A DNA stretch of 64,000 bases from Odoribacter splanchnicus DSM 20712. Its GTDB lineage: Bacteria; Bacteroidota; Bacteroidia; Bacteroidales; Marinifilaceae. Under the pieces are notes generated by a model. That model made no database searches. It saw nothing but the letters and a program-made list of their open reading frames with translations, and was not told where the DNA came from. Positions 56,301 to 64,000 of the stretch are shown piece after piece; position 1 is the stretch's first letter, and each line of letters starts with the position of its first letter. Location of the stretch: assembly GCF_000190535.1 (NCBI RefSeq), contig NC_015160.1, forward strand, positions 1,736,001-1,800,000, given 5' to 3'. Made by a program: the position numbers and the translations under genes.

Positions 56301-58032
56301 CGTAGACGCTCCAGTTGGACGCTGCGGAAAAGCCGGCGTCGAAATTCCCCAGGTTGCCCAAGCCCGCATAGGGAAGGAAGGATTTTTCCACCCGGCCCCC
56401 CCGGCCGTATACGTACGGCTGTATCAGGTCGCTGCCGCCGTCGGGGCTGCCGCTCACCTGCACGTCCTGCAAGGGACGCCCCAGGCCGTCCGAGTAACGG
56501 ACGCTTTCGCGCCACGTGTCACCGCTTGCGGTGAGGTAGGTGCGGGCGACCGTATAGCTGTGCGACGGACTGTAACCGACCGTCGTGTTCAGGCAGACTT
56601 CAGCACTGCCGCTCATCGCGACGTAGTAGTCCTGCAAACCCGCCTCTATCCGGTAAACGCCGGGCGATGATACGCTGAAACGAAGCGCCGAACCCGTTCC
56701 GGAAAGCGTGGACACCACCGTGTTGCCACACAACAAACGGTACGTCAGCCCCGGTTCCGAACCGCTCAGCGTGATTTCCACAGGGCGGCTGTTGGTCTGA
56801 ACACCACCGCCGCCGGTCGTATAGCGCGTAATCGCTGGCCAGACACCCACGCTGCCGTTCATCCACGCCTCGTGGCCGTCGTACGCAGCCTGTATACGGT
56901 AGTGGCCGTATGACGTCAGACCGGTAAAGGTGCCGCCCTTATGTCTGGCTACCAAACTGTCGTTGCAATAAAGACTGTAGGATACCAAGGGCTGTACGGC
57001 ATCCAGACTGACTGTCGCCGTGCTGCCGGATGCGATCTCGCCGCCGCCACGAACGTCAGCGACACGCAGCATCCCTCCATTCGGCTGAACCAACTCCAGA
57101 ATGCCGTAAGTGGCCTGTGTGTCGAGAACAAAACGCGATTCCAAATCCGTATCACTCAGATTAGGCCCGGCTACAACTATAAACTTCCCGGTATTCGTCC
57201 CGGTCTGGCCGCAAGCAAACAGAAAAGAAGAATTCCAATAGCTGGACTCGCCACTGCAACAGGAAACCGCAACTTCCTGCAACAGGGGAATTATCTCACT
57301 CGCGGAACCGGTAAAAGAAAAAGGTATTTCAGCATGCCCGCCATCCGGAGGTATGACAACGGGATTAGGGTTCACAAGAGAAAGACGGCCTCCGAAAACC
57401 GGGGATTCGTTGAGCTTAACGCTCCCGTTCATCGATCGGGATACTTCCCCACGGACTGCACGGACCGTGTAAGTACCCGCATTCGTTGCCCGAAAAGTCA
57501 ACGCACCTCCCGTGCCGGATAGGGTACTCACTTTTATACCTCCACGAAGCAGTTCATAGTCGACCCCTTCTTCCGAACCGTTCAAAGTCAGTTTCACGAT
57601 ACGGCCGGGATAATAACATGAACAGTCTCCGCCAAGGGTGTATTCCCGGGGAATAATGCCCGGCGGATATTGATGGATTTCCAAATAACCGTTGCTCAAC
57701 AAGGAAGGAAAAACGCAACGGCGCATGTCACTACCCTGATTCGGTTGTACCTCGAAAACAAAAAATCCTTCCAGGTCCGAAGACGATTTCATCTCAAAAT
57801 CAACCGCAAACAGCCACATGTAAGAACGGGCTTCCAACCAATCATTTATCTGAAATATTGCCTCCCTGGCATCGAAGGTACGGTCCACACGGGCACGCAT
57901 TAAAAAATAGTATTCATCACCGTCCAGCTCGATCACATGACCGTTGTCCGAAAGGTCCAGGCGCGGAAAATTCTGCCCCTGCGAGGTCAGGGTAAGCACC
58001 ACGAAACAGAGAAATAAAAATACGGATTTCAT
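53371..58032 (-). CDS. Secreted RHS-family polymorphic toxin with nuclease-like C-terminal tip
   Basis: A 1553-residue protein with a signal peptide (FLFLCFVVLTLTSQG). Parts in order: an N-terminal region with several Ig-like repeats (about 160-480), a DUF6443-type segment (SDGLGRPLQDVQVSGSP, near 500), many YD repeats (about 550-1200), and the RHS core ending GYLDYGARMYDTGLGRWFSADP ... NNPLLNVDPDG (near 1260-1310; quoted in short pieces). The last 240 residues are a variable tip: KRRIDFLDIENKIIYELKP (near 1495-1513) has the Asp and Glu-x-Lys of PD-(D/E)xK nucleases. DNA composition changes from GC-rich core to AT-rich tip near 54150, a sign of tip exchange. Confidence 0.85.
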   Translation of the reverse strand: MKSVFLFLCFVVLTLTSQGQNFPRLDLSDNGHVIELDGDEYYFLMRARVDRTFDAREAIFQINDWLEARSYMWLFAVDFEMKSSSDLEGFFVFEVQPNQGSDMRRCVFPSLLSNGYLEIHQYPPGIIPREYTLGGDCSCYYPGRIVKLTLNGSEEGVDYELLRGGIKVSTLSGTGGALTFRATNAGTYTVRAVRGEVSRSMNGSVKLNESPVFGGRLSLVNPNPVVIPPDGGHAEIPFSFTGSASEIIPLLQEVAVSCCSGESSYWNSSFLFACGQTGTNTGKFIVVAGPNLSDTDLESRFVLDTQATYGILELVQPNGGMLRVADVRGGGEIASGSTATVSLDAVQPLVSYSLYCNDSLVARHKGGTFTGLTSYGHYRIQAAYDGHEAWMNGSVGVWPAITRYTTGGGGVQTNSRPVEITLSGSEPGLTYRLLCGNTVVSTLSGTGSALRFSVSSPGVYRIEAGLQDYYVAMSGSAEVCLNTTVGYSPSHSYTVARTYLTASGDTWRESVRYSDGLGRPLQDVQVSGSPDGGSDLIQPYVYGRGGRVEKSFLPYAGLGNLGNFDAGFSAASNWSVYGASEQSYAFSVTEYDGSPSNRVTKQTGPGSAWHAAGKGVTTAYGYNGADEVRLYRVSSDGGLVRSGYYAAGRLEKTTVTDEDGLVTESFTDNGGKTVLTVSLNGTDRLETYSVYDALGRVRWVLPPEASHRLGAGTDTTVLNRYAYRYDYDPRGLLIEKRLPGVDPVYYVYDGKDRAVLSQDGNQRSGNRWSYTLYDSRNRATETGEVVLAGKTATQLRSEAGASLDYLPSGTRTALQYCLYDSYTASPTVTPHAFAATPAYASAYHPLVTGCLTATKTRILGSDTWQTTTLYYDDLGRVIQTVGDNRLGGLSRTDMQYDFTGNLTHQRESHGKTGGSADVLESVNTYDAQGRLLTQSVSLNGGTAATLTYNYDALGRLTGKRYGSTDESLTYNVRGWLTGKESTPFRMCLRYATPEGGSGARWNGSLSEWEWQHGTNAAMMYGLTYDGLNRFTGAVQKQKNGNTWSALSGDYVEKGLTYDRNGNLLTLQRTAGGSVVDNLAYTYTGNQLTGLSESVRTAPSNDIYAPGNAESGSYSYDANGNLQNDSRRALLFDYNFLNLVSEVRTGSTVTAAYTWLADGTKLGVCNGSGSDGFEYVGSLIYRKSGGSLQLSEALFGDGVIRLNDNGTQEVNYFLTDHLGSVRVIVDGAGTVKECNDYYPFGARHIRSDYAQSTNRWKYNGKELQTTGELGYLDYGARMYDTGLGRWFSADPEAENNLSRSPYHFSGNNPLLNVDPDGKDYWSTNDPALIGAFMNSLKYGFESHNFYGWHHATDADFTGDLTYNDITGKYYTSYGDVVNGEAVRIGLSFDARIIPRIETFGYEGGFAYAQPVQGFWGNLGYYTGISGRDKYFDGIATWEVNREGRITGLQPIAGVAPTPGLGKNAVFSFTKSSLKQGRQMHSLYKLGANGVKEYVLPSKRRIDFLDIENKIIYELKPFNPRSIKRGIKQLHDYKRELKLVPEFKEYTWTMILETY

Positions 58033-58044
58033 AACAGTTACTAT

Positions 58045-61000
58045 TTAAGGGTTTACGACATGATGTTCATAGGACTCCAATAACCGGTCATGCTGATCCC
58101 GGACACGGAGCAAACGGCCGGCCGCATCGTATTCGTTCACCTCCATCCGTCCGGTCTGATCGAAAGTACAGAAAACCGTACCGTCGGCATTGTAGGAAGT
58201 AGCCTGAAAAGATGCGCCGGCAGGCACGAGTGCCAAATAGTGCAACCCACTATCCAAAGAAGACAGAGATACCCGGACACAACTTACCCCCCCGAAGGAA
58301 GAAAGGTCGATGTCAAACCGCTGTAATGAATAACCGGAAGTGGATACAATTTGCCCGCTACCCGCAGTCACGCCACCGCTATGATATACGTTCCACGAAA
58401 GATCTGTATTCTTCGACTTGCATATGGCATACAGGCACAGACGGTCCGTACCGGCTGCGGGATACACAGCCAATGCCGAATCTGAATCCTCATAGTCCGA
58501 TACAATTTCTCCTAAGGCCAGAAAAAAAGGATCAGAAAGAAGGTCTCTATAAACGGTCAGTACAATCCCATTCACAGCCGTATAAAGGGGGAAATCTTCA
58601 TCCTTAGGAGCCCACTGTTCAAGTATATCGGCGCAGATAGACAGAAACTGAGTAAAATCATTTTCATGCGCCTTCACACTATCGCACAGGGCAGGCAGTT
58701 CCCCGTAAGCATCGGTACGGTTGCAGCCGACAATTTCGATCAACCGGCAGAACAGATCCTGAGGCGAAGAAGAGAGATACTGCCGGAAAGAAACAGCGTC
58801 CTCCGGTACCGCAAGCAGCGCTGCGTGAAATCTTTTATAGCCAACATGACAGTGTAACAGAAGGTTGAGCGGAAACTCTCTCTCACTGAAATGCCCTGAA
58901 TAAGAATGCAAATCCATGGCCGTAATCTCCGTACTACCGACCGATGCCACCTCCAGGAGCGCGGCGTCGGCATACCGGTCATGGCAAAAGGCGGTTTCCG
59001 ATGTTCGGTTGCGACAGTCCGACGGCAGACAAAGATCCCCGGTCCAGCGGTAATCGTTCTCCTCTTCCAAGGTATAATTCGACCGACCGTAGGTGAAAAG
59101 CGTGGGGGCCTGTATATTCATCTGATAGGCGGGAGGCTGCTGAGGCGCGTAACTGTAGCGGGCTTTCACCCCTACCCCCTGGCGCATATTCCCGGCAACC
59201 GTCGCATAAACGTTTACCGTCTCCGTTAGCAGGCTATCGTTTTTCAAGTAAGCCTGTTTTACCGGCAGCGATAACATGTTGGCCGCCACCAGACGGGCTA
59301 TGGAGGTATCGGCCGCAACATTCATTTCCGTCACCCGCGTTGTCGCCTCCGTATAGCGCTCCCCGCACGCATCCGTCCGAACCACACGGGTAGGACGAAC
59401 ACTTCCCGCAGGATTGTCGTAAAAATATTCTGTTGTACAAAACAATTCGCCATCCGAATCCGGAGAAGCATAACGGTATTCCTTTTGGGATTTCAGCAGC
59501 GTCTTGCCACCGTAATAAAGCGTATAAGCTACATTCGAAGGCTGCCGGGTAGTACGGGGCTGAATATTGGGGAGATACACGTCATAATAAGGACTCAGGG
59601 AATAACCGACGGAACCGTCCCGATAAATCAGTACCGTTTGCTGGCTACGGTAATAATTCTCCAAATATTCGGCATCCATGTAATTTTCGTCAGCCTTCAA
59701 TTGAGGGCATACCCCCGTATAGCCGAAACCGGCCGGGCAGGCGGAAAAATAACTTGCATTGAGATTCAGGTCAAAATCGGAAAAAAACATTGAAAAATCC
59801 GTTTCATAGTGATTATGCACGGAGCGCAGCAAATGTCCTTCCTCGTCGTATTCCGACACGGATAACGGCAGACCTGCCAACCAGAAAGGATAGTATTGCG
59901 CATAAACGGGAACCAGAAAACAGAAAGGCACATGAAACGCATACGACTTTTTACCCCGACCGGGACGTATTTCTTCCACCTGCCGGTAGTAAAGCCCGTT
60001 ATTGCCGGTATTCAGAAAAGCAAGTCCTTTGAATTTCATCCTCGAATGCTCCAAACGATCGGAAAAACCGCTGTATTGCAAAACTTCCACATTCGTGATT
60101 TCCGGATACATCGGTATGCCGGGAAGAGGATAACGGTACAGGACCGTATCGCCCGAAGCGGAAACACCATCGTGATAAACCAGCGATTTAAGCCGGAGTC
60201 CGCCGTAGGACATCGAATCCGTCAGGGAACCGGAACCCGGATACAGATAGGGAATACTTCTGTTCGGTTCATAATCTAGCTGTATTTTACCACCATCGGA
60301 TAAAGTTATCGACTTTAACGATGAAATCCGGATATATTCGGCGTCACCTAAAACCCAATACGGAACATCGGAATCACTACTGTTCCCATAATAGCCCCAT
60401 ACATCCGTAGTGGCATAACTGCCGGAAGGAGTGGCATAATATTCGAAATTCAGCGTACGTACCCTCGTGCTGTCGCACCCCGTAAAAGAAAGACGGTTCA
60501 AATGGTCATAATTTTCCAGCTCCACACCGGAAAAACGCGTTCCCGAAACCGAACCCGATTGCAATGATGTCAAACGGCAATTATAACCGTATGACTTGTA
60601 ACCGAAACGCAAAACGTTGTTTCCGCAGACAATCCGTTCCAATAAGGGACTGCGGACGGTAAGCGCCATACCGTTACCTACTTCCCGCTCCGACACTTCC
60701 TCCACCTGCCGGAGACTCTCTGTAAGATAACCTTTAGCTGTCCGGAACCACGATGCGGCCATCTGAGCATTATGAGAGGATTCAGCGGAATAAGTGTTGT
60801 ACAACTGATTCAATATATTGATCAATTCGTTGGAGGCCGAAGAGATGTTCCGGAAATCCGCCAATTGTCCCATCACACGGAAATTATTGCTGATGGCCTG
60901 AGCCCCCTGTTCGAAATTCGGATTTCTCACCCACTGACCCGCCCGGTCAAATTCGTAAAGCGAATTATTCACCTGCATTTCTATAGAGTAATTATTCAAA

Positions 61001-61905
61001 TACCCCAGGGCTTGGGAGATGGCCGTATTAAAATCTGCCCGGTAAGGTCCGAAGTCGAAAGTATGTTCCAGCAGTTTCCGGCCATAAACATAGCGGGTCG
61101 TATAACCGGAGTAAAAATGGCTGAGCAGGATATCGTCCTGTTGCCCGCTTTGCCAGACATCCGCTAAATAATGATAAACTAAAGGCGAACCATTCACCGG
61201 TTCGATCCGGCTCAGATACCACGATGAGACATAGCTCTTATCGCGCAAGCCGTTAAAGCTGACGGCCTCCTCTTTTACAATGTCCGCGCTCCACTCTTTC
61301 TGCCGGTATATGTAACGGTTACCCTCTTCGTCGGTCACCGTCCAGCCGTCGATGGTATAGAGTCCGTTTTGTTCGCATTCGATCCGCACATTCGTCCGTT
61401 CCAAAGGAAGGGCGCAAATCCGGTTAGCGGCATCCAGGCCGAGCATAAAATGAACCGACTGGCCATTGAAGACAGCAGTAAAAATGTCCGATTCCCCGTC
61501 ACGCTGATGACGGTTGACACGTTTTGCATCCTCAGTCAAAGGGACTGCATCCGACTGTCGCAGGTAATACAGGTAACCGTAAAAACTCGTTTCGTCGGCA
61601 ATTCCCCCGCGGATAGTACGGGTCACCACTCCGCCTGTATTCAGCGTCCAGTTATAGCCGATTAATCCGGGTCTGTCTTCCGTCTTTACCCCCTTGGCCG
61701 TATAGTCCAAACTCACAGGCAGGGAGAAACCTCCGTCGCCCAAGGTATACAGGGGTACCTTGTAATGGAAAATCCCCGTAGCATAATCCACTGTAGTGTT
61801 CTTGTCGTCCAGGTAGCCCTGGGCCTGCTGGCCGGGCGCAATGTCCTGGGCCGAGGTGATTGTCACGAAGCCCATAAAGAACCATAAAAAACACATCTTT
61901 TTCAT
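58045..61905 (-). CDS. Giant secreted RHS/YD-related protein, first of the pair
   Basis: A 1286-residue protein with a signal peptide (FLWFFMGFVTITSAQ). It opens with a beta-rich domain typical of Bacteroidetes RHS-associated proteins (GIFHYKVPLYTLGDGGFSL, then LIGYNWTLNTGGVVTR), continues with long Tyr-rich strand repeats and ends with a single pair of YD motifs (GRMEVNEYDAAGRLLRVRDQ near 1260). It lacks the RHS core-end motif and any tip. It precedes the full RHS gene by 12 bp. By analogy with TcB/TcC pairs of Tc toxins, it may form part of a shell with the second protein; this is inference. Confidence 0.75.
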   Translation of the reverse strand: MKKMCFLWFFMGFVTITSAQDIAPGQQAQGYLDDKNTTVDYATGIFHYKVPLYTLGDGGFSLPVSLDYTAKGVKTEDRPGLIGYNWTLNTGGVVTRTIRGGIADETSFYGYLYYLRQSDAVPLTEDAKRVNRHQRDGESDIFTAVFNGQSVHFMLGLDAANRICALPLERTNVRIECEQNGLYTIDGWTVTDEEGNRYIYRQKEWSADIVKEEAVSFNGLRDKSYVSSWYLSRIEPVNGSPLVYHYLADVWQSGQQDDILLSHFYSGYTTRYVYGRKLLEHTFDFGPYRADFNTAISQALGYLNNYSIEMQVNNSLYEFDRAGQWVRNPNFEQGAQAISNNFRVMGQLADFRNISSASNELINILNQLYNTYSAESSHNAQMAASWFRTAKGYLTESLRQVEEVSEREVGNGMALTVRSPLLERIVCGNNVLRFGYKSYGYNCRLTSLQSGSVSGTRFSGVELENYDHLNRLSFTGCDSTRVRTLNFEYYATPSGSYATTDVWGYYGNSSDSDVPYWVLGDAEYIRISSLKSITLSDGGKIQLDYEPNRSIPYLYPGSGSLTDSMSYGGLRLKSLVYHDGVSASGDTVLYRYPLPGIPMYPEITNVEVLQYSGFSDRLEHSRMKFKGLAFLNTGNNGLYYRQVEEIRPGRGKKSYAFHVPFCFLVPVYAQYYPFWLAGLPLSVSEYDEEGHLLRSVHNHYETDFSMFFSDFDLNLNASYFSACPAGFGYTGVCPQLKADENYMDAEYLENYYRSQQTVLIYRDGSVGYSLSPYYDVYLPNIQPRTTRQPSNVAYTLYYGGKTLLKSQKEYRYASPDSDGELFCTTEYFYDNPAGSVRPTRVVRTDACGERYTEATTRVTEMNVAADTSIARLVAANMLSLPVKQAYLKNDSLLTETVNVYATVAGNMRQGVGVKARYSYAPQQPPAYQMNIQAPTLFTYGRSNYTLEEENDYRWTGDLCLPSDCRNRTSETAFCHDRYADAALLEVASVGSTEITAMDLHSYSGHFSEREFPLNLLLHCHVGYKRFHAALLAVPEDAVSFRQYLSSSPQDLFCRLIEIVGCNRTDAYGELPALCDSVKAHENDFTQFLSICADILEQWAPKDEDFPLYTAVNGIVLTVYRDLLSDPFFLALGEIVSDYEDSDSALAVYPAAGTDRLCLYAICKSKNTDLSWNVYHSGGVTAGSGQIVSTSGYSLQRFDIDLSSFGGVSCVRVSLSSLDSGLHYLALVPAGASFQATSYNADGTVFCTFDQTGRMEVNEYDAAGRLLRVRDQHDRLLESYEHHVVNP

Positions 61906-61918
61906 AAGCGCACATTTT

Positions 61919-62386
61919 TTAGTTTAACATAAGTGTATAATTCCGGCCGGCTTTACACACCACCACGGAGTCCGCATAGATCTTACCGACCGTATATCCG
62001 TCTACCGTTCCTTTGTCCCAGACCGGCACGCTCCCGTCGGGATATTCGAACAGCAGAAACTCTTTTTTCCCTTTCCGGATGATCCCGGACAAACGGAAAG
62101 CAGGAGGCTCTTCCGGAGAGGGAGAGGTTTGCACAGGCCGGGAAACCGGTACCGACTTTATTGCCGGACACTCCGGTTCCGGCAGGACTTCGACGAAAGG
62201 GTCGCGATAATTCAACCGTAACGTGTCCTTTCCTACCGGATCAACCGGGGAAGGCGGCGAATATGCGGGAGCGACCGCTTTCCCCTCGCCGGTATAGCGT
62301 ACCAACCGCCAGAGAATCCCTCCCCAAAGCCCTGCCGCCAATACGATAAGCACGGCCACGGTTTTCCGGTTTTGCAAGCCGTTCAT
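61919..62386 (-). CDS. PilP/GspC-like secretion component
   Basis: About 155 residues from ATG 62384-62386 (MNGLQNRKTVAV), preceded by GGAGGA and overlapping the upstream stop by 4 nt; a longer frame is not supported. One membrane helix at about 9-28 (VLIVLAAGLWGGILWRL), a Pro-rich linker (about 35-100) and a small beta domain (FRLSGIIRKGKKEFLLFE, GTVDGYTVGKIYADSVVV), the homology-region-like fold of GspC and PilP. It would link the inner-membrane platform to the secretin. The first RHS gene starts 13 bp downstream. Confidence 0.7.
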   Translation of the reverse strand: MNGLQNRKTVAVLIVLAAGLWGGILWRLVRYTGEGKAVAPAYSPPSPVDPVGKDTLRLNYRDPFVEVLPEPECPAIKSVPVSRPVQTSPSPEEPPAFRLSGIIRKGKKEFLLFEYPDGSVPVWDKGTVDGYTVGKIYADSVVVCKAGRNYTLMLN

Positions 62387-62772
62387 GGTTCCTCCGCCAA
62401 AGGTGAAACAATCAGCAGGCGAACGGCATATTCCCCTGCCCAGGCTGAGTTTTCGGCCCGTATTCCCCAAGTGTATACTCCCGGCTGAAAAGCATACTCA
62501 TAACGGCACCCCGCCACCAACGTATCCAACAGGCAGGCTTCGGGCCGGCAGAAATCCGGAGTCGCTATCCGCAGGCGGTAAGCCGTCGCCCCTTCCAACG
62601 GTTCCCACAAAAACAACTGCCGCGCCACCACGGTAGTCACACTGTCACCGGGAGCGAGCAGCCGGACCGGACAGCCCGTCAGGTCGGTCTCGAAAACATC
62701 GTCACACCCTGACAGGAGCAACACTCCTCCCGCCAGGATTCCCATCCAGGTTTTCATTCGTTTCATTTTCAT
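62383..62772 (-). CDS. Small lipoprotein with fibronectin-like fold in the secretion operon
   Basis: About 129 residues from ATG 62770-62772 (or 62766, which has GGAGG at a better distance). Signal and lipobox AGGVLLLSGC, then a single Fn3-like beta domain (LFLWEPLEGATAYRLRI, YTWGIRAENSAWAGEY) with paired Cys. It overlaps both neighbours by 4 nt. A pilotin-like or periplasmic scaffolding role in the secretion machine is possible but not shown by any motif. Confidence 0.65.
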   Translation of the reverse strand: MKMKRMKTWMGILAGGVLLLSGCDDVFETDLTGCPVRLLAPGDSVTTVVARQLFLWEPLEGATAYRLRIATPDFCRPEACLLDTLVAGCRYEYAFQPGVYTWGIRAENSAWAGEYAVRLLIVSPLAEEP

Positions 62773-63269
62773 TCCTCCGTAATTTGTTGTATCCATAAAG
62801 TCAATTGCAATTGCTTTTCCCGACGGCGGACATCGGTATGCAACCGGAAGCGGGCAGCCACCGGCCTCATCGCTTCCCCTTCCCGTTCCAAAGCGGCCAA
62901 CACCTCCAACATCGGCAGGAAACCGCCGGCCAAGGTGAATTCGGCCGTGTAAAGTTTCCACCCCCGCTCCTCTCCGCTCAGCCAAGGCGTATAACCGAGC
63001 ACCGTCACACCACGCCCCTCACCCCATTGCCGTACCCGCTCCAACAAACGGCCGTCACGCAACAAAGCTTCCTTTTTCAAGCGGACAGCCAAGGTGTCGC
63101 CCGATGTTTCACGACACTGCCGCAGCTCCCGCAACACCGCTTCGTTCTGCCTGTAAGACCGCCACAGGGCGACAGGCTTCCTCCAACCGCCGAACCAGAC
63201 CGCTAAAGGCAGACCGAAAAGCAAGGCTGCCAAACCGATTTTCCCATACCGATAATTATTCCGTTCCAT
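62769..63269 (-). CDS. PilO/GspM-like secretion component
   Basis: A 166-residue bitopic protein: basic lead, one membrane helix (about 11-28, IGLAALLFGLPLAVWFGGW), a coiled coil (about 35-80) and a ferredoxin-like domain (GVTVLGYTPWLSGEE, AEFTLAGGFLPMLEVLAALE, LQLTLWI). This is the PilO/GspM plan. It overlaps the PilN-like gene by 14 nt and the lipoprotein by 4 nt. Confidence 0.7.
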   Translation of the reverse strand: MERNNYRYGKIGLAALLFGLPLAVWFGGWRKPVALWRSYRQNEAVLRELRQCRETSGDTLAVRLKKEALLRDGRLLERVRQWGEGRGVTVLGYTPWLSGEERGWKLYTAEFTLAGGFLPMLEVLAALEREGEAMRPVAARFRLHTDVRRREKQLQLTLWIQQITEE

Positions 63270-64000
63270 GTCCCTGTTCTTTATCTGCCCGCCATACGAT
63301 ACTGATGCGGAAGGTGAAATCCGCCTTTTCCGTCCTACGGTCCAATCTTTCGAGCGTCACCCGCCATGAACGGCCTGCCCCGGACAGTTTTTCCGTAAAC
63401 AAAGCCACATCGGCCGGCTCCCGGGTATACCCCTCCACCATCACACACCCTTCTTTTAAAACCAAAGGCTTACCCGCCTCCACCCGCCGTTCGGGAGGAT
63501 TTGCCTCCAACCGGACAAGGGTGACACCCCGAGGCACTGCGGCGGCAATCCGGTCGAACAGCGGAGCCAAACGCCCGCCTCCGGTCAGCATCCGCGACAT
63601 TCTCCCGGCCCTCTCCTCGTCGTCCCGACGCAACTGGATCTTCCGTTGCCATAACGACAGTTCCTCCTCCTGCTGCAAAACCTGCCGCCGTAAAGCGGTC
63701 TGCAAAGGATAAGCGATTCCCGACAGGACCAAGGCCGCCAAGAGTACAGGCCACTTCAAGCGTTTCAGCAAAAGGGCCGCTATCACCTGCTGCTCTTTCT
63801 TGCCCTTGCGCCAATATTTCCATGTCTGCCAATGCCGGTAAGTTTGCTCTACCCACGCTTCCAAATCCAGCACACCGGCAACTGCCGACAAGGAAATTCC
63901 GGCCATCGCCCATCCCTCCTGTTCCCACTTTTCCAACCACGATACAACTTCCACCCTACGCACAAACACCAACAGACGCTTTTCCCCTACCTCTTTCCAT
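63256..64000 (-). CDS. PilN/GspL-like secretion component, 5' end outside the window
   Basis: The frame is open to the window edge (upstream residues read WKEVGEKRLLVFVRRVEVV), so the gene is longer than the 238 residues counted from its first possible start inside the window. The N-terminal cytosolic part looks like the end of an actin-like PilM/GspL domain; a membrane helix lies near WPVLLAALVLSGIAY, then a coiled coil and a periplasmic ferredoxin-like domain (RGVTLVRLEANPPERR, VMVEGYTREPADVALFTEKL). It assembles with the PilO-like protein encoded next. Confidence 0.7.
   Translation of the reverse strand, partial: WKEVGEKRLLVFVRRVEVVSWLEKWEQEGWAMAGISLSAVAGVLDLEAWVEQTYRHWQTWKYWRKGKKEQQVIAALLLKRLKWPVLLAALVLSGIAYPLQTALRRQVLQQEEELSLWQRKIQLRRDDEERAGRMSRMLTGGGRLAPLFDRIAAAVPRGVTLVRLEANPPERRVEAGKPLVLKEGCVMVEGYTREPADVALFTEKLSGAGRSWRVTLERLDRRTEKADFTFRISIVWRADKEQGHGTE

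Overview
The window is chromosomal DNA of an anaerobic-gut-type Bacteroidales bacterium. The evidence is a SusC/SusD transporter pair with an ECF sigma/FecR switch, many Cys-lipoproteins, PCMD and calycin-like lipoproteins, promoters of the TAnnTTTG (-7) type, and the Bacteroidetes ATP synthase gene order (beta, epsilon, a, c, b, delta, alpha, gamma). The presence of type II secretion-like genes would fit Odoribacteraceae, but the genus cannot be fixed from the sequence alone.

Layout. 0-1.7 kb: small envelope-stress type membrane proteins (YtxH, holin-like, and a third gene overlapping them by 107 nt) and a HAD hydrolase. 1.8-15.4 kb: one minus-strand locus of ECF sigma, FecR, SusC, SusD, a fasciclin lipoprotein, a coiled-coil lipoprotein, a thioredoxin-like protein, an M16 metallopeptidase and an IPT lipoprotein broken by an in-frame TAG; it looks like a peptide-scavenging system rather than a glycan one. 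15.5-21.7 kb: a tight minus-strand operon with a Dlt-like acylation set (AMP ligase, carrier protein, MBOAT, SGNH-like protein) and several outer-membrane or lipoprotein partners. 21.7-24.8 kb: small lipoproteins, a frame-broken papain-like cysteine peptidase and a lipoprotein with an in-frame TAA. 25-31.9 kb: the complete F-type ATP synthase. 32-40.2 kb: DEAD-box helicase, divergently arranged PCMD/calycin lipoproteins, glutaminase and a PepSY-like protein.

40.4-64 kb is the most unusual part. Two minus-strand blocks encode parts of a type II secretion / type IV pilus-like machine: GspF, two pseudopilins and a GspK/PilX-like protein at 40.4-43.5 kb, and PilN/GspL-like, PilO/GspM-like, a lipoprotein and a PilP/GspC-like protein at 61.9-64 kb. 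Directly downstream of the second block, with gaps of only 12-13 nt, lie two giant secreted RHS-family proteins. The second ends in a PD-(D/E)xK-like nuclease tip and is followed one base later by a putative DUF4304-type immunity gene. The spacing suggests that the machine and the RHS pair are expressed together. The two blocks are separated by 43.5-52.9 kb of accessory DNA with two AAA ATPases, a frameshifted IS481-family element, a frameshifted HerA-NurA pair, an RHS remnant and gene fragments. Decay by single-base changes is concentrated in these accessory regions; all housekeeping genes are open.
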